The notes under the pieces: model-generated | What the model saw: only the letters and a program-made list of their open reading frames with translations | The model's database searches: none | What the model was told of the DNA's origin: nothing | In this document: in pieces, positions 28,077 to 36,629 of the stretch | Numbering within the stretch: the first letter of the stretch is position 1 | Layout: each line of letters begins with the position of its first letter | Assembly: GCA_033812795.1 (NCBI GenBank) | Contig: JAPXSY010000002.1 | Span: 1 to 64,000 of the forward strand | Direction of reading: 5' to 3' | Length of the DNA stretch: 64,000 nt | Origin: JAPXSY01 sp033812795 | GTDB taxonomy: Bacteria > Verrucomicrobiota > Kiritimatiellia > RFP12 > UBA1067 | Made by a program: the position numbers and the translations under genes

Positions 28077-28541
28077 CTATTGGATCACCACCAGCGAAAT
28101 GCCCGCATGCGCGCCTTTGGGCTTCATCGCCTTAAGCCATGCGGGCAATTCGGCTGAAGCCGCGTGATCTGCATTGGTCACCACGCCGATCGATTCCGGC
28201 GAAGCGGTGGCCAACGTCTGCATCACCTCTTGCAGCCGGGCTGTATTGCGCCGGTCCACATGCAGGGAGGTCGAGAACGCCCCCAGAATGCCGCCGACCA
28301 ACAGACAGATGATCGAGAGCATCGCCAGCGTGGAGAGCGGCACTGCGAGGCGCCCCTTGCCATCCGTGCGCAAACTCTGCTCGGCCCGCATCCGGTCGCG
28401 AACCGCCTCAAGACGCTCGCGTTCCAACAGGATCCGCTCCCGCTCGAGTTTCAGTTTCTCCTGTTCAATCTGCAACTCGGTTCTGGAGAGCGTCTCTTGC
28501 GTCCCGCCCGTCTCTGTTGTTGAGCCCGTCTCTGCCATCAT
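28077..28541 (-). CDS. Coiled-coil, single-pass membrane protein, hypothetical
   Basis: A 154-residue protein with an N-terminal Thr/Glu-rich stretch, a strongly charged helix (residues ~20-60, LERERILLERERLEAVRDR) that should form a coiled coil, one membrane segment (LSTLAMLSIICLLVGGILGAF, ~72-92) and a short extracytoplasmic tail. I do not recognise a family. The start ATG (28541) lies 5 bases after the phosphofructokinase stop, with phosphomannomutase next, so it is co-transcribed. The start could be either of two adjacent ATGs. Confidence 0.65.
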   Translation of the reverse strand: MMAETGSTTETGGTQETLSRTELQIEQEKLKLERERILLERERLEAVRDRMRAEQSLRTDGKGRLAVPLSTLAMLSIICLLVGGILGAFSTSLHVDRRNTARLQEVMQTLATASPESIGVVTNADHAASAELPAWLKAMKPKGAHAGISLVVIQ

Positions 28542-28545
28542 ATCA

Positions 28546-29784
28546 TCACGCCTTCTTCCGTTTGCCCGGGGTCGGACCGCCGCCGCACCGCCGCAACTGA
28601 GAGAATCTCGCGCAAGGCGGCAGCGCGCCCACCAGAGGCCGGGCATATTCGAGAAACGCCTGCGTCACGTAATTGCCTTCCGGACTGATAAACGCATCGG
28701 GCATGCGGCGCGTCACTTTGGCCACGCAATGCAGCGGCACCACCTCGAATCGCACCCCGTACCGCTTGCCCGGTTTTCGCCGGATCGCGATGGATCCGCT
28801 CGCCATATTCTTCCCGACCGCCGCAAGGACCGCCTCCTCACCCACCTTCCGCGCCTCCAGCGCATCCGTCGGCGACACCACCCCCGGAAAGGAGCGCTGG
28901 AGATATCCAAACGTGTCGGCCCGCACGCGCGTGATGCCCGTACGCGTTTTGACCACATTGGCCAGCAGATCGCCCAGCGCACCGGTGCCGCTCAACTGCA
29001 CGTTGCCGTGCGAATCCTTCTCGCGCGTGAACGCCGCCACCAGCGGCGTGCCGCGCCGGTCCGTGATCCCTTCCGAGACCGCCACCACACACCGTCCGTA
29101 GTCGCGCATCGCCGCCTTGATGTCACGCACGAAACGCGTGACGCTGAACGGCCGCTCGGGCAGATAGATCAGGTGCGGGCCGTCATCCTCTTCCGTACGG
29201 GCCAACGCCGCGGCAGCGGTCAAAAAACCCGCGTTGCGCCCCATGATCACATCGATCTTGACCCCCCCCAGCGCGCGGTTGTCGAGATCGTCTCCCTTCA
29301 CGGCACACGCCACGAAACGGGCCGCGCTGCCGTACCCCGGCGTATGGTCATTCCCGCACAAATCGTTGTCGATCGTCTTGGGAATGTGGAAACAACGGAT
29401 ATCACACTCATTCTTCACCGCCTCCTCATGAAGAATGTGCACCGTTTCGGCGGAGTCGTTGCCGCCGATGTAGAAAAAATAACGGATGTCGCGCTGCCGC
29501 AACCGGCGGAACACCGCCAGGCAATCCTCTGCCGAAGGCTTGTGACGCACCGAACCCAGAGCCGACGAAGGCGTAGCGGCGACCGCCTCAAGCGTAGCCG
29601 TCGTCTCCTTGCGCAGATCGATGAACGCCCCGTCGAGGATCCCGCGGATCCCGTGCAGCGCCCCATAGATCTTACCGACCCCGGAGCCGCTGCGCCGAGC
29701 GGCCAGCACGGCGCCGACCAGACTTTGGTTGATGACCATCGAGGGACCGCCGCTTTGGGCGATCAGCATGTTTCCTTTTTTCAT
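28546..29784 (-). CDS. pfp: Pyrophosphate-dependent 6-phosphofructokinase
   Basis: Reversible phosphorylation of fructose 6-phosphate at the cytoplasmic glycolytic control point. The 412-residue product begins MKKGNMLIAQSGGPS. The phosphoryl-donor region reads GGNDSAETVH, so aspartate occupies the position that is glycine (Gly104) in ATP-dependent enzymes. The catalytic loop is IPKTIDND, with lysine where ATP enzymes have glycine (Gly124). Both changes are the accepted signature of PPi dependence. MGRNAGF, the sugar-binding motif, is also present. I chose the ATG at 29784, since codons upstream run into the divergent gene and show no similarity. It pairs logically with the pyrophosphatase in this window. 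Confidence 0.9.
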   Translation of the reverse strand: MKKGNMLIAQSGGPSMVINQSLVGAVLAARRSGSGVGKIYGALHGIRGILDGAFIDLRKETTATLEAVAATPSSALGSVRHKPSAEDCLAVFRRLRQRDIRYFFYIGGNDSAETVHILHEEAVKNECDIRCFHIPKTIDNDLCGNDHTPGYGSAARFVACAVKGDDLDNRALGGVKIDVIMGRNAGFLTAAAALARTEEDDGPHLIYLPERPFSVTRFVRDIKAAMRDYGRCVVAVSEGITDRRGTPLVAAFTREKDSHGNVQLSGTGALGDLLANVVKTRTGITRVRADTFGYLQRSFPGVVSPTDALEARKVGEEAVLAAVGKNMASGSIAIRRKPGKRYGVRFEVVPLHCVAKVTRRMPDAFISPEGNYVTQAFLEYARPLVGALPPCARFSQLRRCGGGPTPGKRKKA

Positions 29785-29834
29785 GTCGTCATTTTCTTTC
29801 CACCTGATTGGTTCCGATATGATACCCTGTCCGC

Positions 29835-30365
29835 ATGCGTAAAGGCAAACATCCGTTTGCGGAAGGGGAACCGATCCCGGGGGAGAGCGAGTCGGAGGGC
29901 TACGCCGTTCCGGACGAGTCCGCTTTCCTCTCCGCCGCCAGCCGTGCGCGGTGCACCCCCACGCCACGCGAAGCAGCCCGCCTCGCCGCGGTCCGCACGC
30001 TGTTCCAGCGCGTCAAACCGGGCCTGCCGATCGACAGCGACCCGCCGGAACTGCGTCAGGAACCGACGCCGCTCGGCCACGCCATTGAAACCATCCTGCA
30101 GCGTCTCGAACTCCGCGCCACCCCTTGGCTCGATGACCTGGCTGCGGCCTGGCATGAGATTCTGCCGCCGCAGGTGTCGCGTTTCACCCGTCCCGGCAAA
30201 TACGACGCGGGCATCCTGTTCGTGTTCGTGACCTCTTCCACCCACCTGTTTGAGATCCGCCGGAACCACCTTCAACGGATCGAACAGGCGGTGCGCGCAT
30301 TCGCCGGGGACGAGCGCCAAATCCGCCAGGTGCGCCTGATGGTCGACTCCGTGCCCATACCGTGA
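29835..30365 (+). CDS. DUF721/DciA-like protein
   Basis: A 176-residue protein whose C-terminal ~100 residues follow the DUF721/DciA pattern: PLGHAIETILQRLEL, then a W-x2-I-L-P element, SRFTRPGKYDAGILFVFVTSS, and a final FEIRRNHLQRIEQAV helix. DciA loads the replicative helicase in bacteria lacking DnaC. The N-terminal ~75 residues are low-complexity and unrecognised. It is transcribed divergently from pfp with only 50 bases between start codons. A TATGAT at 29818-29823 lies 11 bases before the ATG and no ribosome site is visible. Confidence 0.7.
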   Translation: MRKGKHPFAEGEPIPGESESEGYAVPDESAFLSAASRARCTPTPREAARLAAVRTLFQRVKPGLPIDSDPPELRQEPTPLGHAIETILQRLELRATPWLDDLAAAWHEILPPQVSRFTRPGKYDAGILFVFVTSSTHLFEIRRNHLQRIEQAVRAFAGDERQIRQVRLMVDSVPIP

Positions 30366-30392
30366 CACCCGGACCGCGCCCCGGCCGCACCC

Positions 30393-31439
30393 TTACGGCG
30401 CTGCGGACGGCTCCAATTCAACGCGCACCGGGAAGTGATCCGAGTAGCCGGTGCGAAAGGAATCGCCCTCCTTTTTGTTTCGCACACGCCGGAAGGGGAT
30501 CGGCGCGCCCTGCGAGTCCTGCTGCGCCGCAGTTTTGAAAACCGTATACCCGCTTTTCCGCACGCGCCAGGGCGCCGCAGGCACGGCATCGGCGAGCATG
30601 CCGCGCGTCACGCTGATGGCATCCATCGTGTACCACTTCTTGCTGGCCGCATAATAGTAGGTCACGCGCGCCGACTCGGAAAGCGAACCCGCCAGATTGA
30701 ACAGCAGCCGACCGGATGCGTCGCCGCGCACCCGCGCCTCATCCATGACGAATCCGGCATCCTGGGTCAGGATCGGCGAGTCCGGCGCGTCATTAAAGTC
30801 GCCCGCCACCAGAATCGCGGCGGCCGGTTCCGCGCGCAACCGCTCGTCCAGAAAGGCCCGTACCGCACGCGCTTCCCGCTGTCGGATCTCGTCACTCTCC
30901 CCCTTTTTTCCGAACTGCGATTTCCAATGGTTCACCAACACCGTCAGCCGCCGCCCGCCAAAGGAAAAATCGCAGGCCACCACCTCGCGCTGTCCCGGCG
31001 CGGTACGCAGCCACTGCGTGGCAACAGGCGCGGCACGTGCCAGCAGCGCCACATCGATGCCGCGTTTCTCCTCTGCGTCCCGATGCACGATCACCGGAAG
31101 GCTGAATGCGTGTTTGCGCTCCAGCGTCTGCACCAGATCCTCGAGCACACGGCGGTTCTCGACTTCCATCAGGCAGAGCACATCCGGCCGCATGCCTGCG
31201 ATGATCTCCGCGAGATGCTCGAGCTTCAACCGGTAACGCGCCGCAGTCCAGCGCATCCAGCCCCGCGGCGTGAAGCCGTCGTCTCCCTTGTTGGCCGGGT
31301 CATCCTCCGTGTCGAAGAGGTTCTCGACATTCCAACTGGCCACCACCAGCGGATCGGGATCTGCCGCAAGGACACCGGAGCACAGCAACCACGCCACAGC
31401 GACTCCGGACAACAAAACGCGCCGCGTCACCCTCACCAT
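30393..31439 (-). CDS. Secreted endonuclease/exonuclease/phosphatase family protein
   Basis: A 348-residue metal-dependent phosphoesterase-fold protein exported by a signal peptide (LLSGVAVAWLLCSGVLAADP, cleavage near residue 25). EEP motifs are clear: VASWNVENLFD (~33), the metal-binding glutamate in LCLMEVEN (~89), LVNHWKSQFG (~160), GDFNDAPDSP (~205) and the terminal SDHFPV (~335). The substrate could be extracellular nucleic acid or a phospho-ester. Family membership does not decide. The ATG has AGGAGGG upstream and overlaps the tsaD stop by 7 bases. Confidence 0.85.
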   Translation of the reverse strand: MVRVTRRVLLSGVAVAWLLCSGVLAADPDPLVVASWNVENLFDTEDDPANKGDDGFTPRGWMRWTAARYRLKLEHLAEIIAGMRPDVLCLMEVENRRVLEDLVQTLERKHAFSLPVIVHRDAEEKRGIDVALLARAAPVATQWLRTAPGQREVVACDFSFGGRRLTVLVNHWKSQFGKKGESDEIRQREARAVRAFLDERLRAEPAAAILVAGDFNDAPDSPILTQDAGFVMDEARVRGDASGRLLFNLAGSLSESARVTYYYAASKKWYTMDAISVTRGMLADAVPAAPWRVRKSGYTVFKTAAQQDSQGAPIPFRRVRNKKEGDSFRTGYSDHFPVRVELEPSAAP

Positions 31440-32530
31440 GCCGTTCCCTCCTCCCCGGCCGCAAGTGCCGGCGACGCATCCAGTTCCTGCGCGGCAGGTC
31501 CGCGCACACCACCGCCCGCCCCCGCGAGTCCCGCGATCATCGCGGCGTTATCCCCACAGAAACGCGGCTCAGCCAACAGCAAACGCACGCCCGCCGCGCG
31601 GGCCACCTCTGTCAGACGCTCGCGTAACCTCCGGTTGAGCGACACGCCGCCACCCACCGCGAACGCGGCGTATCGCCCGCCCCGCAACGCCCGTTCCGAC
31701 CGTTCGGCAAGTGCGGTGACGATCGCCTCCTGATAGGCGGCCGCCACCTCGGCCACTTCGTTCTGATCCTGCGGCGGATGGGAGCGCAGATGATACAAGA
31801 GCGCCGTTTTGAGTCCGCTGAAACTCACGCACAGTTCGGCGCGCAATCCCGCCAGCGCGGGATTGCCCGGCCGCGGACTCCCTTTCGGAAAGGCCACCGC
31901 GTCCACACGCGCCGCCTGACGCGCCAGACGGTCGATCTCCGGACCGCCGGGATACCCCAACCCCAACAGTTTGGCCGCCTTGTCAAACGCCTCACCCGCC
32001 GCATCATCCAGTGTCTGTCCGATCATCCGGTAGTTCCCGGGCCGATCCGTCTCGATCCAGCATGAGTGCCCGCCGGATACGACCAACGCCAGCAGCGGCG
32101 CGGCTTCGCGCGGATCGGGTGCCTCCGGGTTCAGAAAGACCGAGTGGATGTGCGCCTCGATATGGTTCATCCCGATCAACGGCCGTTCCAGCCGCAAGGC
32201 GAGCCCTTTGGCAGCCGACAGACCCACGATCAGCGAACTCGCCAATCCCGGCCCGTAGGTCACCGCAACCGCATCCACCTCCCGCCACGCCGCAGGTGGC
32301 GGCGCGGATCCCGCAGGAGACTCCGGCGCGAAGGCCGCGCGTACCGCCTCGGCAACCACACCGGGCAGCTTCTCGACATGACTGCGCGAAGCGATCTCCG
32401 GCACCACACCGCCATAGGGTTGATGCAGCGGCACTTGGCTGTACACCACGTTCGACAGCACGCGCCGACCGTCAGCAACCACTGCGGCCGCGGTTTCGTC
32501 GCACGACGTCTCGATCCCTAAAACCACCAT
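31433..32530 (-). CDS. tsaD: tRNA threonylcarbamoyladenosine synthesis protein TsaD
   Basis: Catalytic subunit that transfers the threonylcarbamoyl group to A37 of ANN-decoding tRNAs, with TsaB and TsaE. The 365-residue product shows the whole family pattern: VLGIETSCDETAAAV (N-terminus), PEIASRSHVEKLP, the iron/zinc-binding NHIEAHIHS (~120), VVSGGHS, LLGLGYPGGPEID, VSFSGLKTALL, GGGVSLNRRLRE and FCGDNAAMIAGL. Length is as expected. It is in a minus-strand run with the hypothetical exported protein upstream (31-base gap) and the phosphoesterase downstream (7-base overlap). Confidence 0.96.
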   Translation of the reverse strand: MVVLGIETSCDETAAAVVADGRRVLSNVVYSQVPLHQPYGGVVPEIASRSHVEKLPGVVAEAVRAAFAPESPAGSAPPPAAWREVDAVAVTYGPGLASSLIVGLSAAKGLALRLERPLIGMNHIEAHIHSVFLNPEAPDPREAAPLLALVVSGGHSCWIETDRPGNYRMIGQTLDDAAGEAFDKAAKLLGLGYPGGPEIDRLARQAARVDAVAFPKGSPRPGNPALAGLRAELCVSFSGLKTALLYHLRSHPPQDQNEVAEVAAAYQEAIVTALAERSERALRGGRYAAFAVGGGVSLNRRLRERLTEVARAAGVRLLLAEPRFCGDNAAMIAGLAGAGGGVRGPAAQELDASPALAAGEEGTAW

Positions 32531-32561
32531 GCGCCGGGCACCCCCACCGCCCTCCCGCGGC

Positions 32562-33407
32562 TCACCAGAACTTCCACCACGCCTTCTTCTCTTCCCCGGT
32601 CTGACCTTCGGCCATCTCCCCGTACAGCGACTTGACCCGCTGCGACGCCGAAATTTCCGGATCCATCAGCGAGTTGCGCTCCACGATCTCAAGACTGTCG
32701 GGCAGCGACCACAACACCGTGCGGAGAAACGCATCCTGCGTCGAGCGATGGACAACGGTCACCTCGCCCTGGGGCGAGATATCGAGTTTGGGCGTAGTGC
32801 CGCGCAGCAAGATACCGAGATCGATCGCGTCCCAGATTAGCGCCCCAGGCTCATCCTCGGTCCGCAAAAACAACCGGTCGGTCTGATTACGATGCCAGTA
32901 GACCAGTTTGAAGTGGCGTTTCAACTTCTGCCGGTTGACAAACATCTGCACCCCCTCGCACACTGGAATGCCGGGCACCACATCGAAGCTCTTTTTAACG
33001 GACTCATACCGCATGCCCTCATGCGCCAGCACGAGCTGCGTCATGTAGCGTCCCTCGCGAACGAGCGGATACCACTTGTCCAGTTCGAGCTTCCGGCGGA
33101 ACGTCTGACCGGGATTGAGCGTGAATGCCCCGGCCAGCGGTTCCGGATTCACCGGGGCGAGCAGATTGTAGGCGTCACCGAAAGACACGTCCATGAACAA
33201 CGCGCTCTGGGCACCCTTTTCCCCCACCACGACCGGATTGCGGGTGGCGTTCAGCAGTTCCACCTCCACCAGCACCGGTTCGCCGATGACAAACCCGTTG
33301 TAGGCGAGCGTCAGTCTGACCTCCACCTGCTGCGCCGCGACCGCCGCCGCATACATTACGCCCCCCGCCAAACACGCGCACCTCCGTATTCTTGAGAACC
33401 CCGTCAT
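32562..33407 (-). CDS. Exported hypothetical protein
   Basis: A 281-residue protein with a likely signal peptide (CACLAGGVMYAAAVAAQ). The following region (VRLTLAYNGFVIGEPVLVEVELLNATRNPVVV) looks like an immunoglobulin-type beta sandwich used in bacterial surface proteins. The C-terminal half has no recognisable motif and ends in a charged, tryptophan-rich tail (EEKKAWWKFW). I do not recognise a function. Its ATG overlaps the PhnP-like gene by 4 bases (ATGA), so it is translated from the same message. Confidence 0.7.
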   Translation of the reverse strand: MTGFSRIRRCACLAGGVMYAAAVAAQQVEVRLTLAYNGFVIGEPVLVEVELLNATRNPVVVGEKGAQSALFMDVSFGDAYNLLAPVNPEPLAGAFTLNPGQTFRRKLELDKWYPLVREGRYMTQLVLAHEGMRYESVKKSFDVVPGIPVCEGVQMFVNRQKLKRHFKLVYWHRNQTDRLFLRTEDEPGALIWDAIDLGILLRGTTPKLDISPQGEVTVVHRSTQDAFLRTVLWSLPDSLEIVERNSLMDPEISASQRVKSLYGEMAEGQTGEEKKAWWKFW

Positions 33408-34231
33408 CCCGCACTCCTTTCGCGGACGGGAAGCGGCCGCGCCGCCGCAGTCTCGTCCACCGTGATCCGCAATCCGTCAAAACTCACCTGCACGCCCTCC
33501 GGCAGACGCGCCTCCAACTCCGCATGATCCACATCATGGCAGAGGTGGATCAGATACGAGCGGCCCGCATCGATCTCGGACAGGAGCCGTAAACTCTCCT
33601 CCACGCAGATATGCGACGGATGCGGTTTATAGCGCAGCGCATCCAGAATCATCACATCCACGCCCCGCAACCTCCGGACGGTCGCATCGGGCATCGTGTG
33701 ACAGTCGGGCACATACCCGATCCGGCACCCCTCCCTTTCCAGCAGATACCCCGTCATCTTGTTGCCGTGGCACACATCCAACGGCGTCAACTGCACATCG
33801 CCCACCGTGAACGGTCCATGGACCTCGATGAACTCGACCAGCGGCCGGTAGAGTCCTAACGGCGACGGGCGGTCGCCGATATAGCTGAAGACGCGCCGCA
33901 CATCCGCAAGCGTCTCCGTATCCGCATAGGCCGGAATCACCTTCTGCTGCAGCGTATTGAAACGCCGGATGTCATCGAAACCGAAAATGTGATCCGCGTG
34001 GGCGTGGGTAAACACCACCGCATCCACCCGATCCACACCGAAGTCCAGAGCCTGCTGACGGAAATCCGGCGGCGTGTCGATCACCAGGGCGGCTCCGGGC
34101 GTCCGCACGTACAGGCTAGTCCGCCGACGCGTGTTGCGGGGGTCTGCCGAAGTGCAGACCGCGCAACGACATCCGATCATCGGCACCCCGACGGACGTTC
34201 CGGTACCCAAAAAAGTCACTTCCATGGACAT
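33404..34231 (-). CDS. MBL-fold metallohydrolase, PhnP-like
   Basis: Metal-dependent phosphodiesterase-type hydrolase of about 275 residues. It has VTFLGTGTSVGVPMIGCRCAVC with the extra C-x-C-x2-C zinc site seen in PhnP-like proteins, the metallo-beta-lactamase signature THAHADHIFGFDD (~85), DVCHGNK (~160), YVPDCHTM (~190) and a late LIHLCHDVDH. PhnP acts on cyclic phosphodiesters. With no phn genes nearby the substrate here is unknown. The start is either 34231 or 34225. A TATACT box (34239-34244) lies only 7 bases upstream, so the mRNA may be leaderless. Confidence 0.85.
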   Translation of the reverse strand: MSMEVTFLGTGTSVGVPMIGCRCAVCTSADPRNTRRRTSLYVRTPGAALVIDTPPDFRQQALDFGVDRVDAVVFTHAHADHIFGFDDIRRFNTLQQKVIPAYADTETLADVRRVFSYIGDRPSPLGLYRPLVEFIEVHGPFTVGDVQLTPLDVCHGNKMTGYLLEREGCRIGYVPDCHTMPDATVRRLRGVDVMILDALRYKPHPSHICVEESLRLLSEIDAGRSYLIHLCHDVDHAELEARLPEGVQVSFDGLRITVDETAAARPLPVRERSAG

Positions 34232-34238
34232 TTCGGTC

Positions 34239-34244
34239 AGTATA
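34239..34244 (-). promoter_or_regulatory. -10 element just upstream of the PhnP-like gene
   Basis: TATACT on the minus strand lies 7 bases before the first ATG. No good -35 is visible 16-18 bases upstream (GTGGCG at 17). If used, transcription would begin at or next to the start codon. Confidence 0.4.
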
Positions 34245-34328
34245 GCACAAGCCCGGGCCTCCGCCACTTCAGATGTTGGTTTCTGACGGAAGACTTATTC
34301 CCCCGGCCACAATTTACGCCGCATGCGT

Positions 34329-34716
34329 GGCATGAAACCATGAAACCAGAAACCCTGAAACCCTGAAACCCTGAAACCTTGAAACCAGAAACCATGAAAC
34401 CCAGAAACCCTGAAACCTTGAAACCCATGAAACCAGAAACCATGAAACCCAGAAACCCAACAAAGTGTCCCGTGGTGAAGCAATCGATCCCGATCCCGAT
34501 AGCGACCCCGATAGCGATCCCGATCCCGATTTGGATGAAACCCTGAAACCTTGAAACCCTGAAACCTTGAAACCCTGAAACCATGAAACCCAACAAAGTG
34601 TCCCGTGGTGAAGCAATCGATCCCGATCCCGATAGCGATCCCGACCCCGATTTGGATGAAACCCTGAAACCTGAAACCATGAAACCCTGAAACCAGAAAC
34701 CCCTGAAAAGCAGGGG
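34329..34716. repeat. Low-complexity GAAACC repeat array with two CCCGAT modules
   Basis: Irregular tandem units of CCTGAAACC, TTGAAACC and CATGAAACC fill 34329-34458, 34538-34591 and 34659-34708. Embedded are two copies of a module that begins AACAAAGTGTCCCGTGG and ends CCCCGATTTGGATG (or CCCGATTTGGATG): 34459-34537 (79 bp) and 34592-34658 (67 bp). The size difference is one 12-bp AGCGAYCCCGAT unit. A third module occurs at 41461-41537. The array ends with a perfect CCCCTG-AAAAG-CAGGGG hairpin (34700-34716). Open frames here encode only GFxVSGF-type repeats and are not real genes. Confidence 0.85.
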
Positions 34717-34724
34717 CATCTTGT

Positions 34725-34816
34725 ATAACCACCCCCACACGCCTGCTGGTAAGTTGGCCGGGGGCCCCTCAAGGCCCCGTGAGGCCAACCTTATCAACAG
34801 GACCGGGGGTGGTTAT
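34725..34816. repeat. Large imperfect inverted repeat (about 34-bp arms)
   Basis: The arm 34725-34759 (starts ATAACCACCCCC, ends TTGGCC) pairs imperfectly with 34783-34816 (starts GGCCAACC, ends GGGGGTGGTTAT), around a 23-base GC-rich loop. The outer 12 bases and inner 8 bases match perfectly. It lies 31 bases downstream of the hydA stop on hydA's strand, so it could be its terminator or 3' stabiliser, though no T-run follows. A small MITE-like element is the alternative. Confidence 0.7.
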
Positions 34817-34846
34817 GCCAGTGTTGAGCGTTTCCTCAATCTGACC

Positions 34847-36616
34847 TCACCGCGCCTTGGATGCGTAGTGTGTGTGCAGCAGATGGTGCGATTTTTCACC
34901 GAGCGGCTTGCCCAGATACTCCTTGTAGAGCTTCTGCACGTCCGGATTCTCATGGGACTTGCGCAGGCTCTTGCTCTCGTCCTCGCTGTAAATCGCGGCC
35001 ATACGTTTCAGCCGCACGCCGTCATCCGTAAAGCGCGGTTGTCCGCCGCCGCCGATGCAACCGCCGGGGCAGGTCATGACCTCGATGAAGTGGTAGGGCG
35101 AGCCGTGGGCCTTGATGTGCTCCAGCAGACGCCGCGTGTTGCTGAGGCCGTGCGAAACCGCCACCTTCAGCTCGACCCCCTCCAAAAACGACCACTCCTT
35201 CACCGTGCCGGTAATGGTCAGTGCCGCCTCCTTCACCCCATCGAGACCCGCGATGGCTTGGATATGCAGGTTTTCGACCGGCAGCTCGCGGCCGGTCACG
35301 ATCTCGTACGCGGTTCTCAGCGCGGCCTCCATGACCCCGCCGGTGTTCGCGAAAATGTCCGCCGCGCCCGAGGAGAGCCCCAGCGGCGCGTCCATCGCCT
35401 CATCCGGCAGCGACGTGAACTCGATCCCCGCCTCCTTAATCATCCGCGCAAGCTCACGCGTGGTGAGAACGTAATCCACGTCAAGCACACCGCTGGAAGA
35501 CATTTCCGGACGCTGGGCCTCAAACTTTTTGGCGGTGCAAGGCATGACCGAGACCACCACAATCTCTTCAGGCTTTTTGCCGATCTTCTCGGCATAAAAA
35601 CTCTTGGCCACCGCGCCAAACATCTGCTGCGGCGATTTGCAGGTGGAGATGTTCGGCAGAAACTGCGGGAAATAGAACTCCGCGAAGTTGATCCAGCCCG
35701 GCGAGCAACTCGTGAACATCGGCAAGGCCACAGGCTCCTTGTCGACCAGCGCCTTCTTCAGGCGGGTGAGCAGTTCGGTGCCCTCTTCCATGATGGTCAG
35801 ATCCGCCGTGAAATTGGTGTCGAACACGCCGTCGAACCCCAGCCTTCTGAGCGCGGCGGCCATCTTGCCGGTCACGCGCGTACCGGGCTCGTAGCCGAAA
35901 CATTCGCCCAACGCGGCACGGATGGCTGGCGCGGTCTGCACGATCACGTGTTTCGTCGGATCCTCCAGCGCCTTCCAAACCTCGGGGATGCTACTCTTTT
36001 CGACAATCGCGCCCACCGGGCAGACCGCGGCACACTGGCCGCACTGCACGCAAGCCACGCTGTCGAGATCCCGCGTGAAGGCCGGACCGATGACAGTCTG
36101 GAAGCCGCGGCCCTGCGGGAAGAGCGCGCCGACCCCCTGCACCTCGCTGCAGATTGAAACGCACCGCCGACACTTGATGCATTTGCCGTTATCGCGCACC
36201 AAAGCAGGCGTGGAAACGTCCCGATGCGGTTTGGCGCGCACCCCCTGAAACGGCACGACCGCCACGCCCAACTCCGTCGCCAGCGCGCGTAATTCGCAAT
36301 CGTCGGCGCGGTCGCACGTGGGACAGTCGCCGTCATGCTCTGACAGCAGGAGTTCCACCACCTGACGCCGCGCAGCGCGCGCCCGCGCACTGTGCGTCCG
36401 CACCTTCATGCCTTCGGAAACCGGCGTGGAACACGCCGCCATCAGTGTGCGCGCCCCCTCGACTTCCACAAGGCAGACACGGCATGCGCCGATGGGTTCG
36501 CGATGCTCCAGATTGCAGAGCGTCGGGATGCGCACCCCGATCATGCCCGCCGCCTGAAGAAGAGTGGTGCCTTCCGGCACCTGGATCGTCTGCAAATTGA
36601 TTGTCACATTTAACAT
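34847..36616 (-). CDS. hydA: [FeFe] hydrogenase catalytic subunit (HydA/HndD-like)
   Basis: Evolves or oxidises H2 at the H-cluster. The 589-residue product has an N-terminal 2Fe-2S domain (LCNLEHREPIGACRVC), an H-C-C-C cluster segment (HDGDCPTCDRADDC) and two 4Fe-4S motifs (CIKCRRCVSIC and CVQCGQCAAVCPVGA). The three H-cluster motifs are TSCSPGW (L1), MPCTAKKFEA (L2) and MTCPGGCIGGGG (L3), all with the required cysteines, followed by the small-subunit-like tail. I chose the ATG at 36616 (GGAGAA ribosome site); the upstream frame overlaps hydB. It lies 13 bases after hydB in a hydC-hydB-hydA operon of the electron-bifurcating trimeric type. No maturases (HydE, F or G) are in the window. Confidence 0.94.
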   Translation of the reverse strand: MLNVTINLQTIQVPEGTTLLQAAGMIGVRIPTLCNLEHREPIGACRVCLVEVEGARTLMAACSTPVSEGMKVRTHSARARAARRQVVELLLSEHDGDCPTCDRADDCELRALATELGVAVVPFQGVRAKPHRDVSTPALVRDNGKCIKCRRCVSICSEVQGVGALFPQGRGFQTVIGPAFTRDLDSVACVQCGQCAAVCPVGAIVEKSSIPEVWKALEDPTKHVIVQTAPAIRAALGECFGYEPGTRVTGKMAAALRRLGFDGVFDTNFTADLTIMEEGTELLTRLKKALVDKEPVALPMFTSCSPGWINFAEFYFPQFLPNISTCKSPQQMFGAVAKSFYAEKIGKKPEEIVVVSVMPCTAKKFEAQRPEMSSSGVLDVDYVLTTRELARMIKEAGIEFTSLPDEAMDAPLGLSSGAADIFANTGGVMEAALRTAYEIVTGRELPVENLHIQAIAGLDGVKEAALTITGTVKEWSFLEGVELKVAVSHGLSNTRRLLEHIKAHGSPYHFIEVMTCPGGCIGGGGQPRFTDDGVRLKRMAAIYSEDESKSLRKSHENPDVQKLYKEYLGKPLGEKSHHLLHTHYASKAR

Positions 36617-36629
36617 GGGCTTCTCCAAA

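Noticed and set aside
28174..30231. Very long plus-strand frame across the phosphofructokinase region
   Set aside because: It covers the PPi-PFK gene and the divergent promoter, and its translation shows no domain.
34237..34797. Minus-strand frames encoding GFxVSGF repeats, apparently a repetitive protein
   Set aside because: All three minus-strand frames stay open because the DNA is simple-sequence repeat. There is no signal peptide or ribosome site, and the frames share the same degenerate units.
34721..36157. Plus-strand frame of 478 codons opposite hydA
   Set aside because: It includes the inverted repeat and lies opposite the hydrogenase cluster motifs; an antisense shadow.
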